Origin: CAYXWH01 sp964468755
Lineage (GTDB): Bacteria > Chloroflexota > Dehalococcoidia > Dehalococcoidales > RBG-16-60-22
Length of the DNA: 62,980 bases
Assembly (NCBI GenBank): GCA_964468755.1
Contig: CAYXWH010000004.1
Coordinates: 1-62,980 of the forward strand
Direction: 5' to 3'
Positions within the stretch are counted from its first letter, which is position 1, and each line of letters starts with the position of its first letter. Under the pieces are notes generated by a model. That model worked only from the letters and a program-made list of their open reading frames with translations. It did not search any database and was not told the origin of the DNA. The position numbers were made by a program, and so were the translations under genes. Of the stretch, positions 1-8,974 are shown piece by piece.

Positions 1-1
1 C

Positions 2-919
2 CTGAGCATGGTGGAGATAGCCAACCGGGGCCTGGGCATGGTGCAGTCGATTATGCCGGCAGCGGCTATCTTCTGGCTGCTGTTAATCGGGTTTGCCGTC
101 AAATTGCCGGTCTTCCCGCTGCACACCTGGTTGCCCGATGCCCATACCGACGCCCCTACCGCGGTCAGTGTTATGCTGGCCGGGGCGCTCATCAAGATGG
201 GTGGCTACGGGATGATCCGGCTCTGCGTCGGCTTCTTCCCTCAGGTAGCCGTGCAGTTTTCCCACCTGCTGGTAATACTGGCGGTTATCGGCGTCGTCTA
301 CGGGGCGGCGGTTACCCTGAGGCAGAACGATATCAAGCGGCTGATAGCATACAGCAGTATCAGCCATATGGGCTACGTGCTGCTCGGTATCTTTGCCCTG
401 GGTGAGGTAAGCGTCACCGGCGCCGCGTTGCAGATGTTCAGTCATGGCGTGGTTACCGGTCTTCTCTTTGCCATGGCGGGACTGGTCATCCACAACATTG
501 AAGTGCGGGACCTGCGCCAGCTGGGCGGGTTGGCACGGCAGGTGCCGGTTATAGCGGTGGTCTTCTCCGTCGCCGGTCTGGCGTCGCTGGGACTGCCCAC
601 CACCAGCGGCTTCGCTGCCGAGTTCCTTATCTTCATCGGCAGCTATGCCAGTACCGTCTTTGCCGGTATCAAGGTATATACCCTCATCGCCATTGTCGGG
701 GTGGTGCTCACTGCCGGCTATATCCTGTGGATGCTGCAAAGAGCTTTCTACGGGACGGTGAAGGAGGAATATAACGGGGTGAAGGACGCCGATGCGCTGG
801 AAAAGGTGTATATGTTTGCGTTGATTGCGGTGATTATGCTGGTTGGTATTTACCCGGCGGTTCTCACCGATGTGATTAAACTGGGTATTGCGCCCATAGT
901 GGGCTTGATAGGTGGATAG
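2..919 (+). CDS. nuoM: NADH-quinone oxidoreductase subunit M, 5' truncated
   Basis: Membrane subunit of complex I, one of the antiporter-like proton-pumping subunits. The frame is open from base 2, so the N-terminal part lies outside the window; about 305 residues are visible. The segment KLPVFPLHTWLPDAHTDAPT is the conserved NuoM/MrpD-type core, followed by ALIKMGGYGMIR and the loop with IKRLIAYSSISHMGYV; the rest is a chain of hydrophobic helices. nuoN follows after 43 bases on the same strand, as in canonical nuo operons. NuoM is preferred over NuoL because of its C-terminal length and the direct nuoN neighbour. Confidence 0.93.
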   Translation: MSMVEIANRGLGMVQSIMPAAAIFWLLLIGFAVKLPVFPLHTWLPDAHTDAPTAVSVMLAGALIKMGGYGMIRLCVGFFPQVAVQFSHLLVILAVIGVVYGAAVTLRQNDIKRLIAYSSISHMGYVLLGIFALGEVSVTGAALQMFSHGVVTGLLFAMAGLVIHNIEVRDLRQLGGLARQVPVIAVVFSVAGLASLGLPTTSGFAAEFLIFIGSYASTVFAGIKVYTLIAIVGVVLTAGYILWMLQRAFYGTVKEEYNGVKDADALEKVYMFALIAVIMLVGIYPAVLTDVIKLGIAPIVGLIGG

Positions 920-962
920 GATAGACTAAGTGAGGTCAATAACGGAGGACAAGGAGTAGGTC

Positions 963-2386
963 TTGAATCTGGCACTGTTTATACCGGAACTGGTCCTGGC
1001 GGGATTTGCCGTACTGGTAATCGGGCTCGATTTGGTGATGCGGCAGAAGGGACTGCTCTCGTCGGTGAGCCTTTCCGGTCTGGTCATCGCCGGTGGTTTT
1101 GCCGTTGCCATGTGGGGTGGTAATTACCCGGCGCTGTTCAATAACATGCTGGCGGTGGATAACTTCGCCCTGTTCTTTAAAATTATCTTTCTGGGGGTTG
1201 CCTTCCTGGTTATTCTGGCTTCATCCGATTATGTCGGCAAATTCGCCCGCTTTCAGGGCGAGTATTATGCCCTGGTGCTGCTATCGGCGCTGGGCATGAT
1301 GCTGATGGCCGCCACCACCAATCTGATTGCCATCTACCTTGCCCTGGAGCTGACCAGTATTTCCCTCTACGCCCTGGTCGGATTTCTCAAGGACCAAAAA
1401 TCTACCGAAGCCTCGTTGAAATACCTGCTGCTGGGTGCCCTTGCCTCAGCGGTGCTGCTCTACGGTATGGCGCTGGTCTTTGGCTTTACCGGCACCACCC
1501 AGCTCGGCGAAATCGCCCAGGCATTACAATCGATGCCGTCGCGGGCGCTGCTGGGCAGCCCGGGGCTGCTCCTCGGCATTGTCCTGCTGATTGCCGGCTT
1601 CGGTTTCAAGATTGCCGCCGTTCCCTTCCAGATGTGGGTGCCGGATGTGTACGAGGGAGCGCCCACGCCGATAACCGCCTATCTTTCGGTCGCCAGCAAG
1701 GCGGCCGGCTTCGCCGTAGTCCTGCGGGTCTTCTTCTCGGCATTCGGCGCGCCGGCCTGGTTGAGCGTGAACTGGGGCGTGATTTTTGCGGTGCTGGCGG
1801 TTATCAGTATGACCCTGGGTAACGTGGTTGCCATTTCCCAGACAAATATCAAGCGGATGCTCGGGTACTCCAGCATCGCCCAGGCGGGCTACCTGATGGT
1901 GGGGCTGGCGGCGGTGGGATTTTCCGCACCGGGCAGCTTTCTGGGGCAGGGCGGAGTGCTCTTCTTCTTAGCCAGCTATGCCCTGACCAACATGGGGGCA
2001 TTTATCGCCATTATCGCCATTTCCAATAAAGCCAACAGCGACCTGATTGCCGATTATGCCGGTATGGGGCGGCGGGCACCGCTGCTGGCACTGGCGCTGA
2101 CCTTTTGCCTGATTTCACTGATTGGCATGCCTCCGGCCGCCGGTTTTATGGCTAAATTCTACATCTTTAGCGCCGCCGTACAGAACGGGCTGCTGTGGCT
2201 GGTGGTTATCGCCGTTATCAACAGCGTCATCTCCGCTTATTACTACCTGCGGGTGGTGAAGGTGATGTGGTTCGGTGAGCCGGCATCCGGAGAGAAGGTG
2301 CCATCCTCCCCGGCGCTGCGGCTGGCGCTGCTGATTTCCTGCGTCGGCGTGCTGGCGCTCGGCGTTATTCCCGGGCTGGTCATGGG
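963..2386 (+). CDS. nuoN: NADH-quinone oxidoreductase subunit N, 3' end lost in assembly gap
   Basis: Proton-pumping membrane subunit of complex I. It starts at a TTG preceded by the strong Shine-Dalgarno GGAGGACAAGGAG. About 474 residues are readable before the run of N; family members are usually 480-500 aa, so only a short tail is missing. Seen: many hydrophobic helices, the conserved stretches LKYLLLGALASAVLLYG and FKIAAVPFQMWVPDVYEGAP, and IKRMLGYSSIAQAGYLMVGL. Any reading frame continuing past the gap is an artefact, because the sequence after the gap is the antisense of the thioesterase gene. Last visible gene of the nuo operon. Confidence 0.93.
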
Positions 2387-2486
2387 NNNNNNNNNNNNNN
2401 NNNNNNNNNNNNNNNNNNNNNNNNNNNNNNNNNNNNNNNNNNNNNNNNNNNNNNNNNNNNNNNNNNNNNNNNNNNNNNNNNNNNNN
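2387..2486. other. assembly gap, 100 N
   Basis: A run of exactly 100 N, the conventional placeholder for a gap of unknown size. The flanks do not share sequence. It hides the end of nuoN and the junction with the convergent thioesterase gene. Confidence 0.98.
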
Positions 2487-2505
2487 GCCCGCCCCGGTGA
2501 GGACT

Positions 2506-2925
2506 TTAGCCCACGGGTATACTGGTGGCGGTGCCTTTGGCAATGAGCTTACCATCCTGGTTGGTCACGGTCATCTCGCAGACGCCGACCCTCCGGCCGC
2601 CGTGGAGCACCCGGCACTCGGCGATAATTTCATCGTCAATACCCGGAGCGGCGATGAAGTGCATATTGAACTGGGAGGCGACACTGGGGTAGGTTATGGA
2701 ATTACAGGCGTAAGCAAAGGCGCGGTCGGCTACTGACATTATGATACCCCCGAAGACCATGCCCACTCCGTTCAGGTATTCCGGGTTCGGCTTGATGGTT
2801 ACTCTGGCGTAGCCGGGAGATAGCTCCAGCAGTTGCATCTGCAAAAACGAGTCAATGAGGGCTGCTTTCTCGTTTTCGATTAGCTCCGCTATTTTATCGG
2901 CTGCCTCTTTTTCTGGCTCGGGCAT
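2506..2925 (-). CDS. PaaI-family hotdog thioesterase
   Basis: Predicted acyl-CoA thioesterase of the 4-hydroxybenzoyl-CoA thioesterase/PaaI hotdog superfamily, 139 aa. Residues about 45-75 hold the family core GVGMVFGGIIMSVADRAFA, where the usual HGG is FGG and the Asp is kept; the C-terminal half has the expected beta-strands ending in TNQDGKLIAKGTATSI. Such enzymes hydrolyse aromatic or short-chain acyl-CoA. The iorBA operon for aromatic 2-oxo acids lies just upstream on the same strand (89 bases), which would fit arylacetyl-CoA as substrate, but that link is inference. Confidence 0.8.
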   Translation of the reverse strand: MPEPEKEAADKIAELIENEKAALIDSFLQMQLLELSPGYARVTIKPNPEYLNGVGMVFGGIIMSVADRAFAYACNSITYPSVASQFNMHFIAAPGIDDEIIAECRVLHGGRRVGVCEMTVTNQDGKLIAKGTATSIPVG

Positions 2926-3014
2926 AGTGCTGAAATTTCCTCCGTTCGCGCCGGTTGGTGTGGCGTATGTGTATAGTAACCCAATCGTGGGGAAATTACC
3001 AGCCCGTGGCTTGT

Positions 3015-3611
3015 TCAGACGGTGGCGCCCTTGATTTCCTCTCGGCCCCGGTCAAACATGGCGAGGTTGATGTCGCGTATTTTCTGGGGTAGTCGCTGAG
3101 AAATACTTTCCTTCCATATGGAGACCTCGAGGGGCAGGAAAACGGAAGCGCAGCCCAGCATATAGGTGTTGACCGCCCGGACGTTGCCCAGCTGGCGGGC
3201 CCGCTGGGTCCCGTCGATAAAGTAGACGCGGTTGGTCTGGTGCTTGACGGTATCCAGTATCTCTTTGTCGGTAGGGTAGCGTGTCTGCCCCAGGCTGACG
3301 GCGAGGGGTGGCTGGTTATGGTCGTTAACAATGGCTACCCCATCAGGATGCAGGTAGTAGCTCCACCGGGCTGCCTCCAGCTTCTCCAGAGCAAGCAGAA
3401 CGTCTACCTCACCCTCTCTGATTAACGGGGAAAAGACCTTATCGGCGATGCGCACATTGCTGAGGACACTGCCTCCGCGCTGAGCCATGCCCAGGGTATC
3501 CGTTTTCTTGACATCATAGCCGGCGGCTATAGCTGCCTCGCTGATGATGTCGCTGGCGAGGATGACCCCCTGACCGCCCACCCCGGTAATCATCAGGTCG
3601 ATTTTGGTCAT
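3015..3611 (-). CDS. iorB: indolepyruvate ferredoxin oxidoreductase, beta subunit
   Basis: 198 aa, gamma-type domain of 2-oxoacid:ferredoxin oxidoreductases. Partner of IorA in the CoA-dependent oxidative decarboxylation of aryl pyruvates made by transamination of Trp, Phe and Tyr. Residues about 9-16 show the conserved ITGVGGQGVILASD, followed by the QRGGSVLSNVRI segment typical of this subunit. Its start overlaps the iorA stop by 4 bases (ATGA), indicating translational coupling. Confidence 0.93.
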   Translation of the reverse strand: MTKIDLMITGVGGQGVILASDIISEAAIAAGYDVKKTDTLGMAQRGGSVLSNVRIADKVFSPLIREGEVDVLLALEKLEAARWSYYLHPDGVAIVNDHNQPPLAVSLGQTRYPTDKEILDTVKHQTNRVYFIDGTQRARQLGNVRAVNTYMLGCASVFLPLEVSIWKESISQRLPQKIRDINLAMFDRGREEIKGATV

Positions 3612-5416
3612 GCCGTTTCCTTCATTTCGGATTGTGGAATAATTGCCTGGTGCGGGCAGATCTGCTGGCAGATGGTGCAGTAGTCGCCGACGCAGAGGTT
3701 GGCGTCAATGTATACCTGCCCGTCCACACTCTGGATGGCGGGACACCCGATACGCAGGCAGGTGCCGCACCGGTTGCATTTCTCGGCGTCAACCGTTCTG
3801 GGATTGGCTCGCCGCCGCACCCGCACGGCACAATCGCCGCGCACGATAATAACCGAAAGCTCCGGGCTGTCCAGTGACTTCTTCACCGCCGCCCTGAGCT
3901 CCTTGATGTTGAAGGCGTCAACCACCCTGACATCGCGGACGCCGATGCCCCGTACCAGGTCTTCTATCGCCACGGCTCTGGTTTCCTGGCCCCGGGCTGA
4001 AATGCCGGTCCCGGGGTGCCCCTGGTGCCCGGTCATCGCCGTGGTACCGTTATCAAGGATAATAACCGTTATCGCTCCTTGGTTGTAGACCGCGTTGACC
4101 AGTCCGGTAATGCCAGCGTGCATGAAGGTGGAATCGCCGATTACGGCGACCACTTTCTTGTTAATACCCGTCTTCTCCAGTCCGAGTGCCGTGCCGATAC
4201 TGGCGCCCATGCAGGCGCAGGTATCCATGGCACTGAGCGGGGGATAGGCACCCAGCGTGTAGCAGCCGATGTCACCGGTGATGACCAGTTTTGGCTCCGC
4301 CGGTTTGCCTTTGCTTCTGGCCCGGTGACCGATGGTGCTGAGCACGGAGAAGATGCCGGTGTGCGGGCAGCCGGGGCAAAGGAGGGGAGGGCGCTTGGGC
4401 AGGTCCGGGATAGACGCCGCTGGCGGCGGTGACGGGGCTCCGGTTGCCAGGCCGGCCATCCGGCTGGCTTCTTCAACGATGCGCGTATTGAGCTCACCCA
4501 CCAGGGGAATAAACTCCTTTCCGGTAACCGGTATCCCCATTGCCTGGATATGTTCCTGCAGGAAGGGGTCAAGTTCTTCGATAACGATGAGACGATCCAC
4601 CCTGGCGGCGAAATCACTGATTAGATTCCTTGGCAGGGGGTAGGTCATGCCCAGCTTGAGGAAAGAGGCTTCGGGAAAGACCTCGCGGGCATACTGGTAG
4701 GCGACTCCGCTGGTCACCACGCCGAGACGGCTCTCCCCGTGGATTACCTGGTTGAGCGGGGAGGTCTCGGCAAATGCCGCCAGTTTGACCATCCGTTCCT
4801 CATTCAGCGGGTGCCGCGACCGGGCGCAGACCGGCAGCATGACGTATTTCTGCATGTCATACGGGAAGGCTGGCTCGCTCCCGGGATTACGCCGTCTCTT
4901 CGTCACCGTCACTACCGACTTGGAGTGGGAGATGCGGGTAGACGAGCGCACCAGCACCGGGGTATCAAATCGCTCGCTTATGTCAAAGGCAACCGGCATC
5001 AGGTCGTAGGCTTCCTGACTGTCGCTGGGTTCCAGCACCGGCACCTTGGCCAGCTTGGCGTAGTGGCGGGTATCCTGCTCATTCTGTGAGCTGTGCATCC
5101 CCGGGTCATCGGCACAGACCACCACCAGACCGCCGTTAACCCCGGTGGTGGAGGCACCCAGGAACGCATCGCTGGCGACGTTCAGCCCCACGTGCTTCAT
5201 GGATGCCATCGCCCTGACCCCGGCGTAGCATGCCCCCAGCGCCACCTCCATGGCTACCTTCTCATTGGTGGACCATTCCGCATAGATTGTATTGAAACCA
5301 GCCAGTGTTTCCAGTATCTCGGTGCTGGGGGTCCCGGGATAGGCGGTGGCAACGCTGACGCCGGCATGGTAAGCGCCAAGGGCGATAGCCTCATTTCCGG
5401 AGAGCAGTTTTTTCAT
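3608..5416 (-). CDS. iorA: indolepyruvate ferredoxin oxidoreductase, alpha subunit
   Basis: 602 aa from the chosen ATG. N-terminal pyrimidine-binding domain (LLSGNEAIALGAYHAGVSVA, TAYPGTPSTEI), a central transketolase-C-like domain, a TPP-binding domain (GDIGCYTLGAYPP; GDSTFMHAGITGLVNAVYN; ILDNGTTAMTGHQ), and a C-terminal ferredoxin-like tail with two cysteine clusters (CNRCGTCLRIGCP and CVGDYCTICQQICP) for [4Fe-4S] centres. A TTG at 5452 would add 12 residues (PKNHFLEQKEK), but the ATG at 5416 places the conserved N-terminus right at the start. Operon with iorB. Role: reductive ferredoxin generation from aromatic amino acid catabolism, cytoplasmic. Confidence 0.93.
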   Translation of the reverse strand: MKKLLSGNEAIALGAYHAGVSVATAYPGTPSTEILETLAGFNTIYAEWSTNEKVAMEVALGACYAGVRAMASMKHVGLNVASDAFLGASTTGVNGGLVVVCADDPGMHSSQNEQDTRHYAKLAKVPVLEPSDSQEAYDLMPVAFDISERFDTPVLVRSSTRISHSKSVVTVTKRRRNPGSEPAFPYDMQKYVMLPVCARSRHPLNEERMVKLAAFAETSPLNQVIHGESRLGVVTSGVAYQYAREVFPEASFLKLGMTYPLPRNLISDFAARVDRLIVIEELDPFLQEHIQAMGIPVTGKEFIPLVGELNTRIVEEASRMAGLATGAPSPPPAASIPDLPKRPPLLCPGCPHTGIFSVLSTIGHRARSKGKPAEPKLVITGDIGCYTLGAYPPLSAMDTCACMGASIGTALGLEKTGINKKVVAVIGDSTFMHAGITGLVNAVYNQGAITVIILDNGTTAMTGHQGHPGTGISARGQETRAVAIEDLVRGIGVRDVRVVDAFNIKELRAAVKKSLDSPELSVIIVRGDCAVRVRRRANPRTVDAEKCNRCGTCLRIGCPAIQSVDGQVYIDANLCVGDYCTICQQICPHQAIIPQSEMKETA

Positions 5417-5489
5417 CTTCTCTTTCTGTTCTAAAAAATGGTTTTTTGGCAACGGTACTGTTCACCGTGGATTGGGTACACTCGAGTTT

Positions 5490-5519
5490 ATTCTAGCATA
5501 CCGCACGCAAAGCCGACAA
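5490..5519 (-). promoter_or_regulatory. sigma70-type promoter of iorAB
   Basis: On the minus strand TTGTCG (5519-5514), an 18-base spacer and TAGAAT (5495-5490), preceded by TGC as an extended -10 element. Predicted transcript start near 5483, about 65 bases before the iorA ATG. Confidence 0.55.
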
Positions 5520-5572
5520 ACGGCGCGGTGCGACTGTCCGGGGAGCGTTTATGAAACCGGTTCATCCCGGTT

Positions 5573-5600
5573 TTAGCAATTAACCCCGTTGTGCTATATT
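5573..5600 (+). promoter_or_regulatory. candidate promoter of the P-type ATPase gene
   Basis: TTAGCA, 16-base spacer, TATATT. The -10 hexamer ends only 10 bases before the ATG at 5611, so a transcript from here would be nearly leaderless; no Shine-Dalgarno is visible before that ATG. The -35 match is weak. Confidence 0.4.
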
Positions 5601-5610
5601 TAATTATAGA

Positions 5611-8310
5611 ATGGATGATTCATGGTATAATCTCAGCCCCGAGGATGCGCTGCAGGCGCTTGGTTCCCGGCGCCCCGGCCTGCCCAAAGATGAGGCTAAA
5701 TCCCGGCTGCTGAACTACGGGCTCAACGAGCTAAAGGGGAAGAAGAAGACACCGCCGATAATCGTCTTTCTCCAGCAGTTCCTCAGCCCCCTTATTTATG
5801 TGCTGCTCGTGGCGGCGGTCATCTCCATTATCGTGGCGCATTACCTTGATGCCTGGGTAATACTCGGCGTACTGGTGCTCAATGCGGCCATCGGCTATAT
5901 TCAGGAAACGAGGGCGGAAAAGGCGATGGAGGCCCTCATGCAGATGGCGGCACCCAGGGCACGGGTAAGGCGTGGCGGCGAGGTAAAGATGGTGGCGGCA
6001 CGGGAGCTGGTGCCGGGGGATATCGTGCTGCTGGAGACCGGGGACAAAGTGGCCGCCGATGCCCGGCTTATCGAGTCGTCTAACCTGAAGGTGAATGAAG
6101 CTACCCTCACCGGTGAATCGGTGGCGGTGGACAAGAGCACCCGGGCGCTTCCCGGGGAGCTGCCGGTGGCGGAACGGAAAAACCTGGTCTACATGGGGAC
6201 GATAGTTACCTATGGCCGGGCTACTGCGGTGGTAGTAAGCACCGGTATGACCACCGAGATGGGCAAGATTGCCACCGGTATTCAGGAGGTAAAGCGGGAA
6301 CGGACACCGCTCCAGCAGAGCATCGGCAAGTTGAGCCGCTATCTCGTCATCCTGTTCCTCGGGGTCTGTGTCCTGCTGGTCATTGTCGGGCTGCTCAAAG
6401 GGATGGACTGGCTGGAAGTGTTCCTGCTGGCGGTCGCCGCCGCCGTGTCCGCCATTCCGGAAGGGCTACCGGCGGTGGTCACCGTGGTGCTGGCGATGGG
6501 TATGCGGATTATGGCGCGGCGTAACGCGGTCATCCGCAAGCTGGTAGCGGTGGAAACGCTGGGGTCAGCCACCGTCATCTGCTCGGACAAGACAGGTACG
6601 CTTACCCTGAACCAGATGACGGTGCGGCGCATTTACCTCGACGGAAACTGGATTGAGGTTACCGGTGAAGGCTATGAACCGGAAGGGGAGTTCCATTCGA
6701 ACGGCCGCAGGCTGGAGCCGAAAGAAGAACCGGCGCTGGCGTTGCACCTGAGGGCCGGTGCCCTGTGCAATGATGCCCTGCTGACCTTTGAGCGTGATTT
6801 CTGTGGTATATACGGAGACCCCACCGAGGGCGCGCTGGTGGTAGCCGCCGCCAAGGCGGGAATGGTCAAGGAGCGATTGGAGAAGACCTTTCCCCGGCTC
6901 GATGAGATACCCTTCCAGAGTGAGAAACAATACATGGCGACCCTTCACCCCCGGGATGGGGGTAGAGTAGCCTTTGTCAAGGGGGCTGCCGAAAAAATAC
7001 TTTCGCTGAGCAAATATCGCCTGAAGGGAAGCGATGTGGTTCCTCTGGAAGAAGCCGATGCCCGGGAGATTCTCCAGGTGACCGAGACGATGGGGAAAGA
7101 AGCGATGCGGGTTATTGCCACCGCCTACGTGGAACTCCCCAGTGAACTGGAAGACCTGACCGACGAGCATATCCGGGGCGACCTGGTCTTTGTCGGGCTG
7201 GCGGGAATGGCTGACCCGCCGCGAGAGGAAGTCCGGGAAGCGGTGCGGCTCTGCAAGCAGGCGGGTATCAGGGTAATCATGATTACCGGCGACCATAAGG
7301 TAACCGCGGGGTCGATTGCCCGGCAGCTTGATTTGCCGCCGGGGAAAGCGATCACCGGCGCCGAACTGAAAGAGATGACCGATGAGGAGCTGGCGGGTGA
7401 CGTGGAGAATATTACGGTGTTTGCTCGTATTGAGCCGGTGCAGAAACTGCGGATTGTCAACGCGCTGAAAAGCTGCGGGCATGTGGTTGCCATGACCGGC
7501 GATGGAGTGAATGATGCCCCGGCGCTGAAAGCCGCCAATATCGGCATTGCCATGGGTATCACCGGCACCGATGTTGCCAAGGAAGCCAGCGATATGACGC
7601 TCGCCGATGATAATTTTGCCTCGGTGGTGGCAGCCGTGGACGAAGGCCGGGCGATTTTCAATCGACTGCGCAACGTCATCTTCTTCCTGTTGAGTACCAA
7701 CATCGGGGAGTTGCTGGCGCTCATCCTGACCATACTGTTTTTGGGTAAAGCACCGTTACTGGCGGTACAGATTATCTGGGTCAACCTGGTTACCGATACC
7801 TCGGCGGCTATACCGCTGGGGCTGGAGCCCAAGATTGGCGATGAATTAAAGCAGCCGCCCCGCCACTCAGGGGTGGGCCTCCTTTACCCCGGACTACTGC
7901 TACGGGTTGGCTTCCTGGCGGTGATGATGAGTGTCGGCGTTTTTCTGGTGTTTAACTGGGCACAGGCGAGGATGAGTCTTGACGAGGCGCGTACTCTCGC
8001 CTTTTGCACGCTGGTCGCCTTTGAGTGGTTCCGGGCGTTTAACGCCCGCTCTGACCATCAGACCGTTTTCAAGCTGGGCTTCTTGCGCAATCCTTATCTG
8101 GTTGGTGCCATATCTCTGGCTATTCTGCTCCAGATAGCGGTAGTATACCTGCCGTTCCTGCAGGTGGCTTTCCATACCGTGTCGCTGAGTATTGACCAGT
8201 GGGGCATTGCCGTTCTGGCGGGTGGCTCCCTCTTTGTCGTCGAGGAATTGCGCAAGGCACTGTTCCCGCAGTTGTTTGCCGCCGGTAAATGGCAGCCGTG
8301 GAGGTCCTAG
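5611..8310 (+). CDS. cation-transporting P-type ATPase (P2A, calcium-type)
   Basis: 899 aa, full length for PacL/SERCA-like pumps. Order: N-terminal cation ATPase domain (WYNLSPEDALQALGS), actuator domain with LTGES, the M4 ion-site motif PEGLP, the phosphorylation site DKTGTLT with the aspartate at about residue 326, nucleotide-binding domain, hinge MTGDGVNDAPALK, then a C-terminal group of membrane helices (FFLLSTNIGELLALI; IIWVNLVTDTSAAIPLGLEP). The PEGLP motif and NxxTD in M6 favour Ca2+ (or Mn2+) export over H+ or Na+/K+ pumps, but the ion is inferred. No Shine-Dalgarno before the ATG. The 3' end overlaps a convergent UspA gene by 4 bases. Confidence 0.92.
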   Translation: MDDSWYNLSPEDALQALGSRRPGLPKDEAKSRLLNYGLNELKGKKKTPPIIVFLQQFLSPLIYVLLVAAVISIIVAHYLDAWVILGVLVLNAAIGYIQETRAEKAMEALMQMAAPRARVRRGGEVKMVAARELVPGDIVLLETGDKVAADARLIESSNLKVNEATLTGESVAVDKSTRALPGELPVAERKNLVYMGTIVTYGRATAVVVSTGMTTEMGKIATGIQEVKRERTPLQQSIGKLSRYLVILFLGVCVLLVIVGLLKGMDWLEVFLLAVAAAVSAIPEGLPAVVTVVLAMGMRIMARRNAVIRKLVAVETLGSATVICSDKTGTLTLNQMTVRRIYLDGNWIEVTGEGYEPEGEFHSNGRRLEPKEEPALALHLRAGALCNDALLTFERDFCGIYGDPTEGALVVAAAKAGMVKERLEKTFPRLDEIPFQSEKQYMATLHPRDGGRVAFVKGAAEKILSLSKYRLKGSDVVPLEEADAREILQVTETMGKEAMRVIATAYVELPSELEDLTDEHIRGDLVFVGLAGMADPPREEVREAVRLCKQAGIRVIMITGDHKVTAGSIARQLDLPPGKAITGAELKEMTDEELAGDVENITVFARIEPVQKLRIVNALKSCGHVVAMTGDGVNDAPALKAANIGIAMGITGTDVAKEASDMTLADDNFASVVAAVDEGRAIFNRLRNVIFFLLSTNIGELLALILTILFLGKAPLLAVQIIWVNLVTDTSAAIPLGLEPKIGDELKQPPRHSGVGLLYPGLLLRVGFLAVMMSVGVFLVFNWAQARMSLDEARTLAFCTLVAFEWFRAFNARSDHQTVFKLGFLRNPYLVGAISLAILLQIAVVYLPFLQVAFHTVSLSIDQWGIAVLAGGSLFVVEELRKALFPQLFAAGKWQPWRS

Positions 8311-8771
8311 ATATGCGGTATGCACCCCGGGGCGCGGATCATCAGAACGGGTACGCAGGCAGTCTGGACGAGCTTGTCAGCCACGCTTCCCAAAAGGAGC
8401 TGGCCGATACCGGAACGGCCGTGAGTTGATATGACGATAAGTTCCACCTGGTGTTTGTTGGCATAGTCCACAAGCTCCGGGACGATGCTACCCGCAAGCA
8501 CTACCGTGTCGGCGGTAATCCCCTTGCTGCCCAGTCGCTGGGCTACATTATCCAGGTAGTTTTGTGCCGTTTCTTTACTCTTGGCTTCCAGGCGCTGCCG
8601 ATCTTTGGCGGGTAGCTTTTCCTCGGCGTAGTTGTGAAGATGAAATGGCGGCACGACCCGGACCAGGGTGACTTTCGCATTGTCGCCGCTGCCGGCAATT
8701 TTTTCAACATGGGGGATTACGCATTCGGCAAGCTCCGAACCATCCATGGGGACCATAACATGTTGATACAT
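8307..8771 (-). CDS. universal stress protein, UspA family
   Basis: 154 aa single-domain Usp. N-terminal strand MYQHVMVPMDGSELAECVIP and the C-terminal nucleotide loop STHGRSGIGQLLLGSVADKL, resembling the ATP-binding GxxG-x9-GS motif with the first Gly replaced by Ser. Probably binds ATP or AMP as a dimer in the cytoplasm; the specific role is unknown. It is convergent with and overlaps the 3' end of the P-type ATPase, and has its own promoter. A related paralogue lies at 60346-60822. Confidence 0.9.
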   Translation of the reverse strand: MYQHVMVPMDGSELAECVIPHVEKIAGSGDNAKVTLVRVVPPFHLHNYAEEKLPAKDRQRLEAKSKETAQNYLDNVAQRLGSKGITADTVVLAGSIVPELVDYANKHQVELIVISTHGRSGIGQLLLGSVADKLVQTACVPVLMIRAPGCIPHI

Positions 8772-8843
8772 TGGTTATCCCTTTCTAGTCAGCACTAAGT
8801 TAAGTACTATCCGTTCATGATAACCCAATTCCAGTAAAGTTCT

Positions 8844-8872
8844 ATTATAGGCTGAGACGCCGCTAAACACAA
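8844..8872 (-). promoter_or_regulatory. promoter of the uspA gene
   Basis: Minus strand: TTGTGT, 17-base spacer, perfect TATAAT (8849-8844). Predicted start near 8837, about 65 bases before the ATG at 8771. The start codon is preceded by AAAGGGATAACC, an acceptable Shine-Dalgarno. Confidence 0.6.
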
Positions 8873-8880
8873 GTGATGCC

Positions 8881-8910
8881 TTGACAGTGGAAGCTACTTT
8901 AATTTATCTT
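8881..8910 (+). promoter_or_regulatory. promoter of otsAB
   Basis: Perfect TTGACA at 8881, 18-base spacer, TATCTT at 8905-8910, in a very AT-rich stretch. A 6-bp hairpin (ACCTGA 8947-8952 with TCAGGT 8961-8966) lies in the leader just before the otsA start. This promoter is divergent from that of uspA, so the two genes share a 200-base control region. Confidence 0.6.
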
Positions 8911-8974
8911 TAATTAATCTTTTAATCTTTAAAAAGGTCATATCTAACCTGAGCTTAAAATCAGGTAAAGGCAG

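Noticed and set aside
2487..2546. Apparent continuation of nuoN after the first gap
   Set aside because: The sequence after the gap is the antisense of the thioesterase gene; the frame is open by chance and the protein after the X run is unrelated to NuoN.
6565..7482. Long antisense open frame of about 305 codons inside the P-type ATPase gene
   Set aside because: Shadow of a strongly conserved gene with high third-position GC; no ribosome site and no recognisable protein.
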